64,000 nucleotides of DNA from Caenorhabditis remanei (lineage: Eukaryota > Nematoda > Chromadorea > Rhabditida > Rhabditidae), in the NCBI RefSeq assembly GCF_010183535.1, contig NC_071329.1:5208001-5272000 (forward strand), read 5' to 3'. Numbering within the stretch: position 1 is the stretch's first letter; every line of letters starts with the position of its first letter. Shown piece after piece: positions 44,401 through 56,167 of the stretch. The notes beneath the pieces were generated by a model. That model saw only the letters and a program-made list of their open reading frames with translations. It was not told the origin of the DNA and did no database searches. Made by a program: the position numbers and the translations under genes.

Positions 44401-45199
44401 TACTGTATCTTCAAAAAGCTCAGGTACCTGGACCTACAGTACCCTAGTGAGTGCAACTTCAGAGACCTACAGTACCGCAAGGACTAAAAAGTCGTCAACT
44501 GCAAAAATGAACATCCAGTATTTGGCTATAACATATCCAAAATCCAGTAAACTAGTGCTACGGACATTGTTAGCCCGCTGTCTCAACACTTGACAATTAT
44601 TGGTAACAAACATTTTCTATACTCATGCTAGTCCCCTTTTCCCTTGGCACTGTGCCAAGAAAGTCGTACGCATAGTTATTTAAACACACCTTTAATCTAT
44701 TTGACCTAATGATTACGCACCCTGCGACCAAACAGTGCGGGGGGGGGGGGGGCTTTTTGCAAAGACCAAAAGCACCAAAAGCATACCTGATAAACTTCCA
44801 ACACGGATCATTCCTAAACTGCTCTAGCTCCTCCTCACTCAATCCGATCTGATCTGGGTTCTTGGGTCTCGCCACAACCGGCGGTCGAGGCTCCCACGTC
44901 TTCTTTGGTTCCTCGACGGGCGGTGCTTGCTCTTTAAGCATTATGTGTTCAGGGACTACTGGGTTACCAGACACTGCACTAATATAGCTTTCAGTCTTGT
45001 TGCCTCGATCCACTTCGTAGAATCTAAAATATAAAATAGTTGGCCTAAAAACTACTGTTATGTATGCGATAGTACGTTGGGGGCGGAGTCTCCGATTCCC
45101 TATCAAAGGGCATTCCCAACGACCTAGATCATGTCACGACTGCACTAACCTTGGTGTCTTGCCCTCGGGACCCGGCATTAGCCGGTCGGTGGCGTCCAT
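41410..45199 (-). CDS. atgp-2: SLC3A2/4F2hc-like amino-acid transporter heavy chain, about 646 aa
   Basis: Type II membrane glycoprotein that pairs with SLC7 light chains to bring amino-acid transporters to the surface. Exons on the minus strand: 45199-45150, 45023-44787, 44332-43785, 43740-43497, 43031-42919, 42863-42757, 42549-42115, 41674-41585 and 41526-41410. Cytosolic N-terminus (WKFIR), one TM (LFILFWLIWLALFAAAILLV), a Cys just outside (SPAC) placed as the light-chain disulfide Cys, then an amylase-like ectodomain (NWWQTAVAYHVWVPSFQD, DGDGVGDVDGL, GVDGFELLGIEYLA, PGTNNIYYGEEIG). The catalytic Asp of glucosidases is absent at the second motif, as in 4F2hc. C. elegans has atgp-1 and atgp-2; atgp-2 is favoured only because, as I recall, it shares chromosome II with unc-52. 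TTGCAG before the ATG suggests trans-splicing. Confidence 0.9.
41783..42075. repeat. Inverted-repeat MITE in atgp-like intron
   Basis: CATTCGGAAGCTGAGAAAAC, CGCTGATTCCAAATA and CTCGAGGTCCGGTATTCGAG on the left mirror CTGGTATTCAAAAA, TATTTGGAATCAGCG and TCCGCTTTCCGATG on the right. It occupies most of the intron between exons 7 and 8. Confidence 0.8.
44739..44752 (+). repeat. Poly-G tract, 14 G, in atgp-like intron 2
   Basis: Uninterrupted run of 14 G, about 35 bp from the 3' end of the adjacent exon. Confidence 0.9.
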
Positions 45200-45577
45200 T
45201 TTGTGTCTGCAAAATAAAAAGAATTTGGAATGATACGGGAGTAGAGAACGATAAGAAAGTGGAATGGTGGGGAGAGCGATAAAACAGAGATGAAGACTTT
45301 TTTGCGGGGGGTTTTTGTTGGAAATTGGAAAAGGGGATGTTAAGAGAGGGTTTGGGTAGATTTTTGGTGAGAGGTATTGAGAATGATACAAAAAAACTTG
45401 TCTAGGTTACTACTGTACATATTTCAATATTTGAAAATCCATGTCACAGAACCCGTAAAAAAGTTTTTTTCTTAATGTTCAGAAAATCGGTTAACTTCTG
45501 GAGCTCGCCACGCTGTTACATGTAGTTCCACATATTGATATGTTTATATTAATCGATAAATTAAGTCTAGAACTCTA

Positions 45578-46200
45578 TTTTTGTAGTTGACAACTTTTTT
45601 GTACAAATTTTTCATAAAACGTTGTGATCAATGGAAGTATAAGCAAGGAATAGGTGCACAAAGGTACATAGCTACAATGACAGTTTGTATCTTATTTCAG
45701 AGCAAAGATACAAAAGAATTGTCAATTACAAAAATACGTACCTAAGTTTCAAAAAATAGGACAGTATCTGAAAACGGAGAACCCTTTTCTTGGCTGGTAC
45801 TCCGCCAAAATTGAAAGAGGTAAACTTTGAAATAAAACCTCAATTCTCAGAATTGTTGAAATGATTTATTGCTTGATATTTTTATATAGTTTGAACCTAG
45901 ATCTCCATAGTTGACAACTTTTTCATACAAACGATTCTCACTATGAGACCCAGCCTGTTGATAACGTGGTTGCAATTTGTCGTGACGGTGAACATTAGAA
46001 TTTTCGCGTAGTGCGAAATCTTCAAAAATCTTCATTTAGAAAGCTTCTTATAACCGCGCTCTACCGAAACTAAAGAAAATTGTGTGCGAAATTGAGAGAC
46101 ACATAGAAAAAGAGACATCTTTCAAGGACATTTCGGTGGAGCGCAGTTGCAAGAACTGTGTGGAGACTTTCTACAGAAAAGTTGTCAACTACAAAAATGA
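45578..46200. repeat. Cluster of GTTGACAACTTTTTTGTACA motifs plus a small MITE
   Basis: Motif copies at 45578-45605 (+), about 45715-45740 (inverted), 45905-45930 (+) and 46175-46198 (inverted). Between the last two lies a GCTCTACCGAAAC...TTTCGGTGGAGCGCAG MITE (46045-46165). Confidence 0.6.
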
Positions 46201-46934
46201 AGATCTAGATTTTATCTATCGATTGATATAAAATATTTAAAAATTGAAACTGCTCAAAAGACAAGGACGCAATCTCACGGACATTACTTTAGCTGATTTG
46301 AAAAAATAGCACAAATCCCATAGGCACAGACATGTTTCTAACATGTTTCTGCAAAAAAAAAAGAGAAAACAAGAGAATTGACATCTTGCTCTGTGCTAGT
46401 TTCCTCCTTTCTTTCCTGTAATGTCGTCCTGAAGACGTAAGAAGATGTAGAAAAAAGAGAAAAGGAGTCGTTTGAAAACTCGAAGAAGAAAAGAAATACG
46501 AGAAGACATACATACTTTTTGATGCTCTCTCTTTCTCTCTGCAAAATTGAAAATGATGGGGGGAAAGGGGGAAATGGAGAGGAAGAATAGAGAATTAGAT
46601 GGGCTAATGAATATAAGATTAGGGGGGGGGGGTGGCAGCTGGGAGAAAAGAGGGGACATTTTTATATATGGAATATATGAAAATGAAGATTTATATTCAT
46701 TGAATAAACAAAGAATAAAAGATGAAAGAGCGGATAAAAACCGATTGGTGAGAATTCGGCATTTTCATAGAAAAAGATGTTATTTTGACGGGTATTTAAT
46801 TTTTTTTAACTTGAAGACGAGACGTTCAAAAACTGAGGCAGTTAGAATCAAAATTATTTTTAGAAGCAGAAAAAATCTGGTTTGAACCGAAGGTGTTGAT
46901 AAAAGCATAGTAAAACTGAGAAACTTTTTAATCA

Positions 46935-47105
46935 ATTTTTTTCCATACTTGCAAAATCTCGACTTTTTTTCACAAAATTTTTTGACATTATCGAAAATTT
47001 AATCAAAAACAGTCAGAAATGCTGTGTACACTTGAATTTTTATCGAAATTCGTAAAAAAATTCAAAATTTTTTAAAAATTTTTGTACTGAAACCCAGCCG
47101 GTTTT
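46935..47105. repeat. Degenerate member of the ACTTGCAAAATC MITE family
   Basis: CATACTTGCAAAATCTCGAC at the left and TTGTACTGAAACCCAGCCGG at the right, with a TTTTCACAAAATTTTTTGAC core, match the internal order of 4950-5225. Confidence 0.45.
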
Positions 47106-48883
47106 TTTCCGTTTTTGAAAATTCTGGTTTCCAAATGTTTGAAAATTTCAGTTAAAAAGTGCTGAAACTGGAAACCTAGGTTTCAGAGATGAAAATGATC
47201 AGGAATTGTTTAAATAAATTTTCAGTGTTTTGCGTTAAAAACATGGGAAAACTTTGCAGATGTCTGAAATTAATGAAAATAAAACGTGATTGCCAAAAAA
47301 AACATTAACTTGACAGTTTTAGGCATCTAATTTTTCTATAAATTTGATTTAAAGTTTGGTTATAGTTGGAAAAATTAGTAGATTGATTTTCATAGTTGAA
47401 TTTGCTGAAAATCTCAAGAAAATTAGCTAGCAAGGCTTCGGAAAACGTTGAATGTAGTGTTCAGAACAATCTATTTCAAAATGATTGGAAAAATGGAAAC
47501 ATTGCATTAAAAAGCGGTAAAAATCTGAGGAATAGAATCTAAGATATAGGAAAAAAGATCCAATAAATTATTTTCAAGTGTAAAATCTTTAAAGCCAACA
47601 AAAACTGAGTTTTGTGGAAAATGACAACAAGCTGACATAAACTGGAAAATGTCTCTGGGATCTCAAATTCCAGTTTTGGCGCGAAATTCAAAATTTCCAA
47701 AACTAACTTCAGGACTTTTCAGTTTTCATAAAATTCAGATATTTCAGCATTCAATTTATCTAGAAATCCTTCCTAAAAAGTCATATCACCCTCTCAAATA
47801 GGCGTGAAACCACCTCTCAAGTCTCTCTCTCTCTCAAGTGGTGGGGGTATAGGTATACAAAAAGGGAGAGAAAGTAACCCGATAACCCGCGCGGCGGCGG
47901 TGACTCTTCAAAAGCGAACGAGAACGAAAGAGATGAGAAGTGATGTGTGTAATTATTCTCGCTCAACAAGATATCTTGCTCCGGCGGCTCTCTCGGGAGC
48001 ACTCAACACATGTTCCTCTTATCACTTTTGCAACAAAACGGTTATTGAGTAAGATGAATCGAGGGAGAGAGAAAAACCTTGAAAAACTAGTGAAAAAAGA
48101 TGAAAAGAAACAGAGGGAATCCTCACTATTTGTTGACGGAACCCGAAAAGAGACACGAGATAGAATGGAGTGGTGTAGAGACGCAGATGGAAGAGAATTT
48201 GAAAGGAGACGTTGTTGCGAAACGGAGGGGAAACTGAGAGAGTATGGTGGGGTGGTGGAGACGCAGATGGATTGGGGGGAGAAAGAAAACAAAACAATAA
48301 ATACTGGGAAGTATGTAGTGAAATTTCTATGTTTTGGAAGGAAGGTGTTGAAGGCAATTGGATTGGAGTGAGGAAGCGAGGAGAGACGCAGAGAAACGAG
48401 AGTGCCTGGCTTCTCTAATCCTCGGCAAGAGACTTTTGTTCAATTGATAATAATAATAAACTTTTGAGGTTGGCTCTGTACAAGAAAGTTGCCAATAGGA
48501 AAAATGAAGATCTAGCGTTGATCTGCGGTCTGACAAATGCATATCTGGTTAAGAAGGTTTCATCTAAAAGAAAACCTATTGTTGTTTAGATAGGTTCAGA
48601 ACTAATTCATAGGTCAAGAGGTTTGCGGGATTTTAATGAAAATTGGGTATAAACTGAAGATTGCGAAAAATTATGATAGAATTCTCCAAACTTTTAGTAT
48701 GAAACAAATAAATAATTGTCCTGATTCAGGATAGGAATTTTAGAAAAAGTTCAACTTTGGTTCGGTTGAGGATACAGGTTCATAATCCTGTGACTGTACA
48801 ACGTTTCGAAACGAGACGCTTTCTCTAAAAACCAATACTTGGAAACCTCGTTGGAAAACTAAACCGTCGTTATATACAGTACC

Positions 48884-49323
48884 GCTCAAAAGTATATTAA
48901 GTTTTGGTTTTTTCAGTTGAAAAGGTTTGACTTTGAGAGTGTGTCATGGTTATACTGATTGTCCAATCAAGTAGATTGTTAATGGATCGTATAGATCAAA
49001 AGTAGAGCTCCATTTTTGTAGTTGACAACTTTTTTGTACAAACACTCCCTAGAGAGTTATGGTCATTTTAAGGGGACAGCTCAAAAAGCGCACTATTTTG
49101 CACTGAAATGGTTCGATTTGAGGGAGATATTACTTTGACGATACGTAACTCTTTGGGGAGTGTCCGTACAAAAAAGTTGCCAACTACAAAATGGAGCTCT
49201 ACTTTTGATTTGTATGATCCATTAAAAATCTACTTGATGGGACAATTACCATGACACAATCTCAAAGTTTGGCGTTTTCAACTGAAAAAGGCAAAACTTA
49301 ATATACTTTTGAGCGGTACTGTA
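48884..49323. mobile_element. Complete mariner/Tc1-like palindromic MITE
   Basis: The ends TACAGTACCGCTCAAAAGT and (inverted) ACTTTTGAGCGGTACTGTA are perfect inverted repeats that include a TA at each outer edge, consistent with TA target duplication. The interior is a long imperfect palindrome carrying two facing GTTGACAACTTTTTTGTACA motifs (49018 and 49165). No coding capacity. A half copy is near 28740-28950. Confidence 0.82.
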
Positions 49324-50654
49324 CTTTAATGAACCGGCTCCTTCTATTCATCCGGTATTTTTGAAGGTCTAAATTTGAGCCAATCGCAGTTTTCATTTTG
49401 TGGAGCGTTGAATTTAAAGATGGACTCATAAAAACTTGCTTCAAAAAAATTTGCTCAAAAATTGGCTGAAATTATTAAAATGTGTGAAAATTTTGATGTT
49501 TTATTGCAAAAAACCGTATTTTTCCTGGAAAATGTTATTGTTCACTGTTGAAAATACTAGAAAATACTATAAACTCTGACTTTTCGGTTCCGGATTCTGA
49601 ATTTCGAAAACTCAAAATTTTCTAATTGACCAGCAAGCAAATGAGACACATGGCCGGGAATGCCGGTCTAATAGAGTGAATACGGTACATAATTTTGGTA
49701 TGGGTGACCGGTTGGAATTTGAAAAAAAGACTTATACTAGCACGACACGTTTCTTACAGCCGCACTCTACCGTAACGATAGAAAATTATGTGCGAAATTG
49801 AGACACGGGAGAGCGGAGTTGTAAGAACTGTGTTGAGCTAATAATATTCGCAATTTTTTCTTGAGAGAGTCCGACAATAAAAATAATAAATTCGAAAAAC
49901 ATTAAACGTTGTTCAAAGCCAACCAACTAACCTCCATTAAACTTCCTCAGAATAGCGTGACTTCTTCTAACTCCCCCACCATATATACTTCCCACCCCAA
50001 TATCTAAAGTGACAGATGGGGGGAAGAGTGAGACCTTCAATTTATATATTTAGTAGCTGATTGACATTTGAAGCTAAATGGAAGAAGGAAAAGAAGGGAA
50101 ATGGATAATTGGTTTGGATGGGTGGAGGAGTCTTCAGTTTATATATAAACTAGGGGATAAAGCGAGGAATGTTTACTTATGGATGGGATTAGCTCTGAGT
50201 CGCTACTCAGTGAATTTGGAGTCCTGCCCACCAAGTGATGTTACCCGGGTGTCCGAATGAAAAATGCTCTTCTCTCGTGTAAAAACAAAAAAAACGGAGA
50301 AAGAGTGTCGCAAAACACATGGGAAATGGGTGATCATCAAGTGAATTTACGAGCAGGCTCACTTTCTCTCTCTTTTCAATGGAAATAAAGAAGAGATGGG
50401 GAGAAGAGAAAGGACATCTGTCATAATATAGCCCCCACTTTTTTTTTGTTTTTGAAAATTATGGAGAGTGGATGAGATCAGGGTCATAAATTCGAGCAGA
50501 GCGGTTATTGGGAGGAAGGGAGTTGGTTGGGAAGCTGGGAATTCTGAATCTATCTAGAATGTTGACTGAATGACAAACTGAGTGGGAAATTACTGTTTTT
50601 TGGTAATCGACATTGGTATGTCCCATAAATGTAAATGTGAGCTGCTGTAGGGAA

Positions 50655-50935
50655 AGCCATACTTGCAACGGGCCGGGCCGATTTGAGAATTTTCACCGGC
50701 CCGGCCCGGTCGGCCCGGGTCATAGTACAAAAATTTGAATTTTTTTGAAATTTTCTTTGGTTTTTCTGCAAAAAAGATGTTCTTACATATCGATAAAACA
50801 CAAGCTTATATATGATTTTTGACCATGTTTGATGAAAATTTGAAAAACTTTCGAAAAATGTTGTGAAAAAATAGTGCACATTTTTTGGCTCCGGGCCGAC
50901 CGGTCCGGACCGGGCCGATATTTTGCAAGCCTGGG
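50655..50935. repeat. GGGCCGGGCCG-ended MITE
   Basis: CATACTTGCAACGGGCCGGG on the left mirrors CCGGGCCGATATTTTGCAAG on the right. The core has TTTTTGTACTATGACCC-like and TTTCGAAAAATGTTGTG words shared with 4950-5225. Confidence 0.7.
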
Positions 50936-51654
50936 GAAAGCAAGATTCTCAATTCCTGAATCCAGAACTCTGATTTTATTTGACTAGAATCAGAATGCGG
51001 AACGCAGAATACGGAACGAAATGTTCCAGATTTTCAGGAATCATTGATTGGAGAGGTTTTTTGGAATTTGAAAATTCATCTACTTCATCTAATCGAACGT
51101 CTACACTATACAAAATTGACTGAAGTTCAAGCTGGGCGCAGTTTTTCTCGAGAGGCTTTGAATTTTGCTGAAAAACTCTAGTTAACCGGCAGGTAAATGA
51201 GAAATAAACAAATGTTTGGTTACTGTATCTTGTCACTGTAACGTGGTCAGTGTACTTTGTCAGAGTAGTTTGGTCACTGTTCATCTTTTAATAGTAAAAC
51301 ATGGTAATTTCAACAATAACTTTTTTTAAACTGAATCCAATGCTTTTTAAAAAATAAAGGCGCAAAACTTCATACGAGGAACCCAATTGATAAAACCAGT
51401 ATGATAAAATCTGACTTGTCAGTTCTAAACCAAAAAATAATTATCGGGATCAACTTATATGACTGGAAAGCCAAATTTCTGAGGATGCATACCATGTTTT
51501 GACATATCTAGCAAACACAAAATCAAAATTATTATGATGTCACTATTAAAGTCATTACGTTCATGATCTGACCACCGCCTGAAAAAGTACACATCATAAA
51601 CCGTGAACTTACAAAATTCAGAAATTTCTAAAAGTACAAACTCACATAATTTTG

Positions 51655-52735
51655 CGCAGCAGATGGGCAGCTAGTGCGCCAGTTGCCCAGTGGTTTGGGC
51701 GACCGCGCCGGTTTTGGGCAATCTGCGCATGGGCAGGTGATGGGCAGCTACTGGGCAGGTAATCCGCGGCGATGGGCAGCCGATGCTCGACACTAGCGCA
51801 TGGTGTGGTCGGGCGAAGATGCGCAGGACATGCGCGGAGATGGGCAGCTTGTAGGCGGAGATGGGCAGCTTCCGCGCGGAGATGGGCAGCTTGTGCGCGG
51901 AGATGGGAATCCACGTAGATGGAACGAACCGCCCGTTCAATTATTCCGCATTATTCAAGTTTTAAAGGTTTTTTTCCGCATTTTTTCAATTAATCATACT
52001 AAGTTTTGCGTTTCATTGTGATAGTACTCCACAGTACCCATTTTTGTAGCTTTGAAAATCGCATTTTTCGCCGGTGGAACTTTTCGTCGATTTTTTAGCG
52101 ATTTTTCGGTTTTTTATAAGGAAAACAGTTTTCTAATCGAGATATAAGGAAAACTGTTTTCTAATGAGAACGTGAGTTGCAGTTTTCATTATTCCTTATC
52201 ATTCATTACCAACAACTTTTTTTCCAGCGAAATGGTAAAAGGACGGCTCTCCGCACGGAATCCAACACCTAGAAACTGGACGGATACTGTGCGCTCAAGA
52301 CGGTCGACAACCTCCAAAACCACTGTTAATTTCATATTTCTTTAATTAAGTTTTTGATGTTTTCCTTTCTTATTTGCCCCTTTTAATATATTTTCATTAT
52401 AATAAACTTTTTTTGAGAAAATCAATAATTATGGGCAGGTGATGGGCAGCTAGTGGGCAGCTACTGGGCACGCAATGAGCGGTGATGGGCAGCTACTGGG
52501 CAGGCAATGCGCGGGGATGGGCAGCCGATGCGCGAAGAGGGGCAGCTGTGACGCGAGATCTGGCATGAGTTGGGGCAGGCGGCGCTAGGAATGAGCAGCT
52601 ACTGGGCAGGCAATGCGCGGGGATCGGGCGAACTGCGCCTCAAATGGGCGGGTTGCCGCTGCCACTCCGCAGCGCTGCCCAAATGTCCCGCAAACTGCCC
52701 AATGATAGCGCAGTTCGCCCATCAATTACGTGAGA
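51655..52735. mobile_element. Element with GATGGGCAGCTAGTGGGCAG arrays flanking a mini-exon
   Basis: Two GC-rich blocks (51655-51930 and 52430-52735) are built from GATGGGCAGCT, CTACTGGGCAGG and AATGCGCGG words in the same orientation. They enclose about 500 bp of ordinary AT-rich sequence. That centre has a perfect acceptor (TTTTTTTTCCAG, ending 52228), an ATG, a 37-codon basic frame (MVKGRLSARNPTPRNW...) ending at 52345, and a poly(A)-like ATAATAAAC near 52400. This resembles a captured 3' exon. The outer ends are not clear inverted repeats. Class unknown. Confidence 0.5.
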
Positions 52736-53209
52736 ACGAATAAAACCTTTCCACTTCTCCAAAACCGAACACCTGTCAGTTCCGTTTCTTTTTCTCTTTT
52801 CTTTTCCCTTCCCCACATTTTTCTACTTGACTGCACATACATAACATTTGGGGCGGTACACGATTTTAATTGATTTGCGAATGAGAAACGAAACGTATTC
52901 AAACGATATAAAAGAGAAAAAGATGGAAAGCAGAGTCATAGTATAAACAAATTTATTGCAAAACGGTTGGTATAAACCGAAAATGTCGGAGGGGACACGG
53001 GGGAGAATAGAGAAGTTGGTCAAACATTTTAATCGCATATTGTTATTCTGACGGAGCATGTTCAGTCGGTGTGCGGCGAGGTTTATATATTAACCGTGCG
53101 GGTTTGCAGGTTGAAAATGATGAACATTGAGAATGTGACACCGTATTCCTCTAATTGTCCCAAAGTCTTCAATTTTGACATTTCGCCACTGCGACACTTC
53201 GAAACTGTC

Positions 53210-53470
53210 AACTTTGCGGTCGGCCCGGGTGAAGCGACTTTTTTCCGAAAAATATGTTTTTTTCAGCAGTAATTTTTGAAAAAGTGGTTATTGGGGCGTT
53301 TTATACAAAAATTCGATAGATTTGATGTATTTAATTAGTTCTACAGTGAATTTAGTGATAAAAAACCACTTGAAAATTATTTTTGGGGTGCAAAAACATT
53401 TTTTAATTTTCCACCCGGGCCGACCGGGCCGGGCCGGGCCGGCAAAATTTGCCCGGCCCGTCAAATGACA
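53210..53470. repeat. CGGCCCGGG-ended MITE
   Basis: GCGGTCGGCCCGGGTGAAG on the left faces CCGGGCCGACCGGGCCG and TTTGCCCGGCCCG on the right, around a poly-T-rich core. Same group as 50655-50935. Confidence 0.6.
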
Positions 53471-54914
53471 AGTATGAGTTGAGCTAATTTTCTATTTTAT
53501 TGGTTTATCATATTTTCTCATCCCTTTTGAAAAACTCAACATTTCAAACTGACCAAAATAAGATAAAATTATTTAGTTCCGAATCGTCACAGTTGCGAAA
53601 AGTTACAGTTGCGAAATGACTAGTTGCAAAATGGCTCACTATGTTGAACTTAAATAAGCAGTAGCCCGCTTAAGAAAGTCCGCTAGGAAAATATTTTTGG
53701 CATTAAATTGACTGGGATGAAATTACTTTGTCAAAATATAACTTGCTAGGGAAAATCCGTACAAAAAAGTTATCAACTAAAAAAATGAAACCCTGTTTTT
53801 GATCTGAAACTTTTGATCTGACTAGCAATTGACCTCCTGTAACAAACAGTGATAACATGACACGTGCTCAAAGTTGCTAATTTTCATTCAAGTGTCACAA
53901 TCTTCCTGGCCTGAAATATCCTCATTTTGACACTGTACCTGTAAACTTACCCGAGTAGATCTGTGAAAATGTTAACTACACTCTATTCAGAAGGATCTAG
54001 ATCTGTGTTTTAATTCTTCTGACTGATGGTGGAACAGATACTTTGGTCTTTTTCATCTTTTAAAAACTAGCCACCATCTTTATCTCACATCTACACTACA
54101 AAATACCCTATTTTCCAAAGGTCTCCCCCAGTCCGCCTAACCCTACAAAATACTCAATTTTTCTTCTGTCTTATCAAATTCTCCATCCAAAAGCCTCACC
54201 TTTTCATCCTTCGAAACGTGGAAGCCCACTTCTCCTCTGCTTCTGACGATGTCGGTTTTTACTGAAGTGTCTGGAGGAGATTCGAAAATTTCGAGATTGG
54301 ACTGGATGAAGGGTCTTTCAGGTTGTATGTGGATCTGAAGTGAGGACATCTGGACTGACAGACAAACAGAGAGCCACCCTTGCAAAATACCGCTGATCGT
54401 TTTTCAGCCGGTAATTTGTTTTCGGTCATTTGAAACCTGTCATCCCTGAGAAGCTACAGTAATGAGAGGCTCTGTATAGACAATGGTAAGGCACGGCTTC
54501 ATATAAAACTGTGCGGCAACTTGATTTTCTTTTCCTTTTTTCAATTCAAAGTTCACAGTCTTTACTACTACACTTCTCACTAAATGTAGAACGCGACGGT
54601 TATGACACTTTTCTCTGATTGATTGATAAGTTCCACCTTGAAAAATGATATCTCAGTCCCCCTTTTCCCCATTCCTTTAACATTTTGATCGGTGTGATAC
54701 AAAGTCTCTTCCGCTGCTTCTTCCCTGAAATAACATGACAGCATTTTTATGGAGGGAAGGTAATTAAAACGGGAGAACCGAGTGAATCGAGTGATACGGG
54801 AGGAAGGGGAAATGTGAAAGTGATCAAGGTAGATCAATGGAATAGTGGAGAGCTGACGTACTGGGCTTTATATTTAAATTTCGAGTTTCTTTTCAGAATC
54901 CTGACATCATCAGC

Positions 54915-55035
54915 TACACGGCACGCTTCTTACAAACCCACTCTACCGAAACCGCAGAACATAGTGCGCAAAATTGAGATACTCAGAGAAAAAGATACAT
55001 TTTGGTGGAGCGCAGTTGTAAGAATTGTGCCGAAC
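54915..55035. repeat. GCTCTACCGAAA MITE copy
   Basis: CTTCTTACAAACCCACTCTA and GGTGGAGCGCAGTTGTAAGA are inverted ends. Core GCGCAAAATTGAGATAC matches the copies at 46045 and 1880. Confidence 0.65.
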
Positions 55036-55800
55036 TGATAGCAAATGTACGTCTTGAATATTTGATGGCTTTTTACTGAAATACAATTTTCAGTCCCCCC
55101 CCCCCCCATTCCTGATATAGACTATTCCCCTTTCTATGATATCTGCCGTCACCCACAGAAAGATAACCGGTTTCTTGAAATTGTTCCTTTTTATGAGTAG
55201 TTGTCGAGAGGGGAAAAGCTGTCAGCGATTTTAATGGCCAGAGGAAAATCCTTGAAACGAGGAGGGGAGGAGGTTAGCATGAACAAACGGCTAATTTTAT
55301 AGAGGAACTGGTAGAGTTGTAATGTTTGATTTTGCCAATAGGGCACGTCATCATTCAACAGAGATCTGTGTGTCCCGATGTACGTTCATACTTTAAGTGG
55401 ACAACTACATGCTGGAAAGTTCCTAGTGTAACTGTGTGCCCTGACTACCAGATTCGCTGACTTCCCGTGTTAAACATTTCAAGGAGTAACAATACCAGGT
55501 TCTGGAAAAATACGATATCCGGATTCCGGAGGAACAGTTTAAAATTTACAGATACTATGATTCAATTTTGAAAATGACGCACTTTGTGATTGGGTCTCAC
55601 TATGGGCCCCTGATTATCAGTACCTCTGGATAGCGATAGGGTACGGTAAGTCTCTAGGAAGACTATGGTTGAGCACGGTTTCATATACAACTGTGCGGCA
55701 ACTCAATATTCTTTTTGCCGAATCAGGCTCAACAGACTCAGCTCATTAATCGTACCGACAAACACAAACTCCACCCAATAGCAGAAGTTTCCAAAAATAT

Positions 55801-56167
55801 CATACTTGCAAACCGGGCCGAAACGCGCCGACACGGGCCGGCGCGTAACTCGCTTTAAACTGAGTTTTATGAGTTGAAAAATAAACCAAAATGTAGATCT
55901 CGACGAGTTCTATGTCCGTGACCCACTACGGGCCGGATGGCTATTTGTTAATGTACCGCGGGCCGGGCTAGAATGGCTTTTTTGGCCATTTTTGCGTTTT
56001 TGCCACTTTTCCCGGCCCGCGACCCATTAACGAATAGCCATCCGGCCCGTAGTAGGTCACGGGCATAGAACTCGTCGAGATCTACATTTTCGTATATTTT
56101 TCAGCTCATAAAACTCAGTTTGAAGCGAGTTTCGCGCCGGCCCGTGTCGGCCCGGTTTGCAAGTATG
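55801..56167. mobile_element. Complete 367-bp palindromic MITE, GTAACTCGCTT family
   Basis: CATACTTGCAAACCGGGCC on the left is the complement of GGCCCGGTTTGCAAGTATG on the right. The arms stay complementary (GTAACTCGCTTTAAAC, AGATCTCGACGAGTTCTATG, CGGGCCGGATGGCTATT) almost to the centre. This is the best-preserved reference copy in the window. Confidence 0.9.

Noticed and set aside
47804..48418. Purine-rich frames of up to 143 codons as a gene
   Set aside because: Composition is GA-biased on one strand, frames overlap on both strands and there are no domain or splice features.
51642..51940. Protein with HLRAQAA repeats on the minus strand
   Set aside because: It is the GATGGGCAGCT DNA repeat read in frame; the repeated unit explains it fully.
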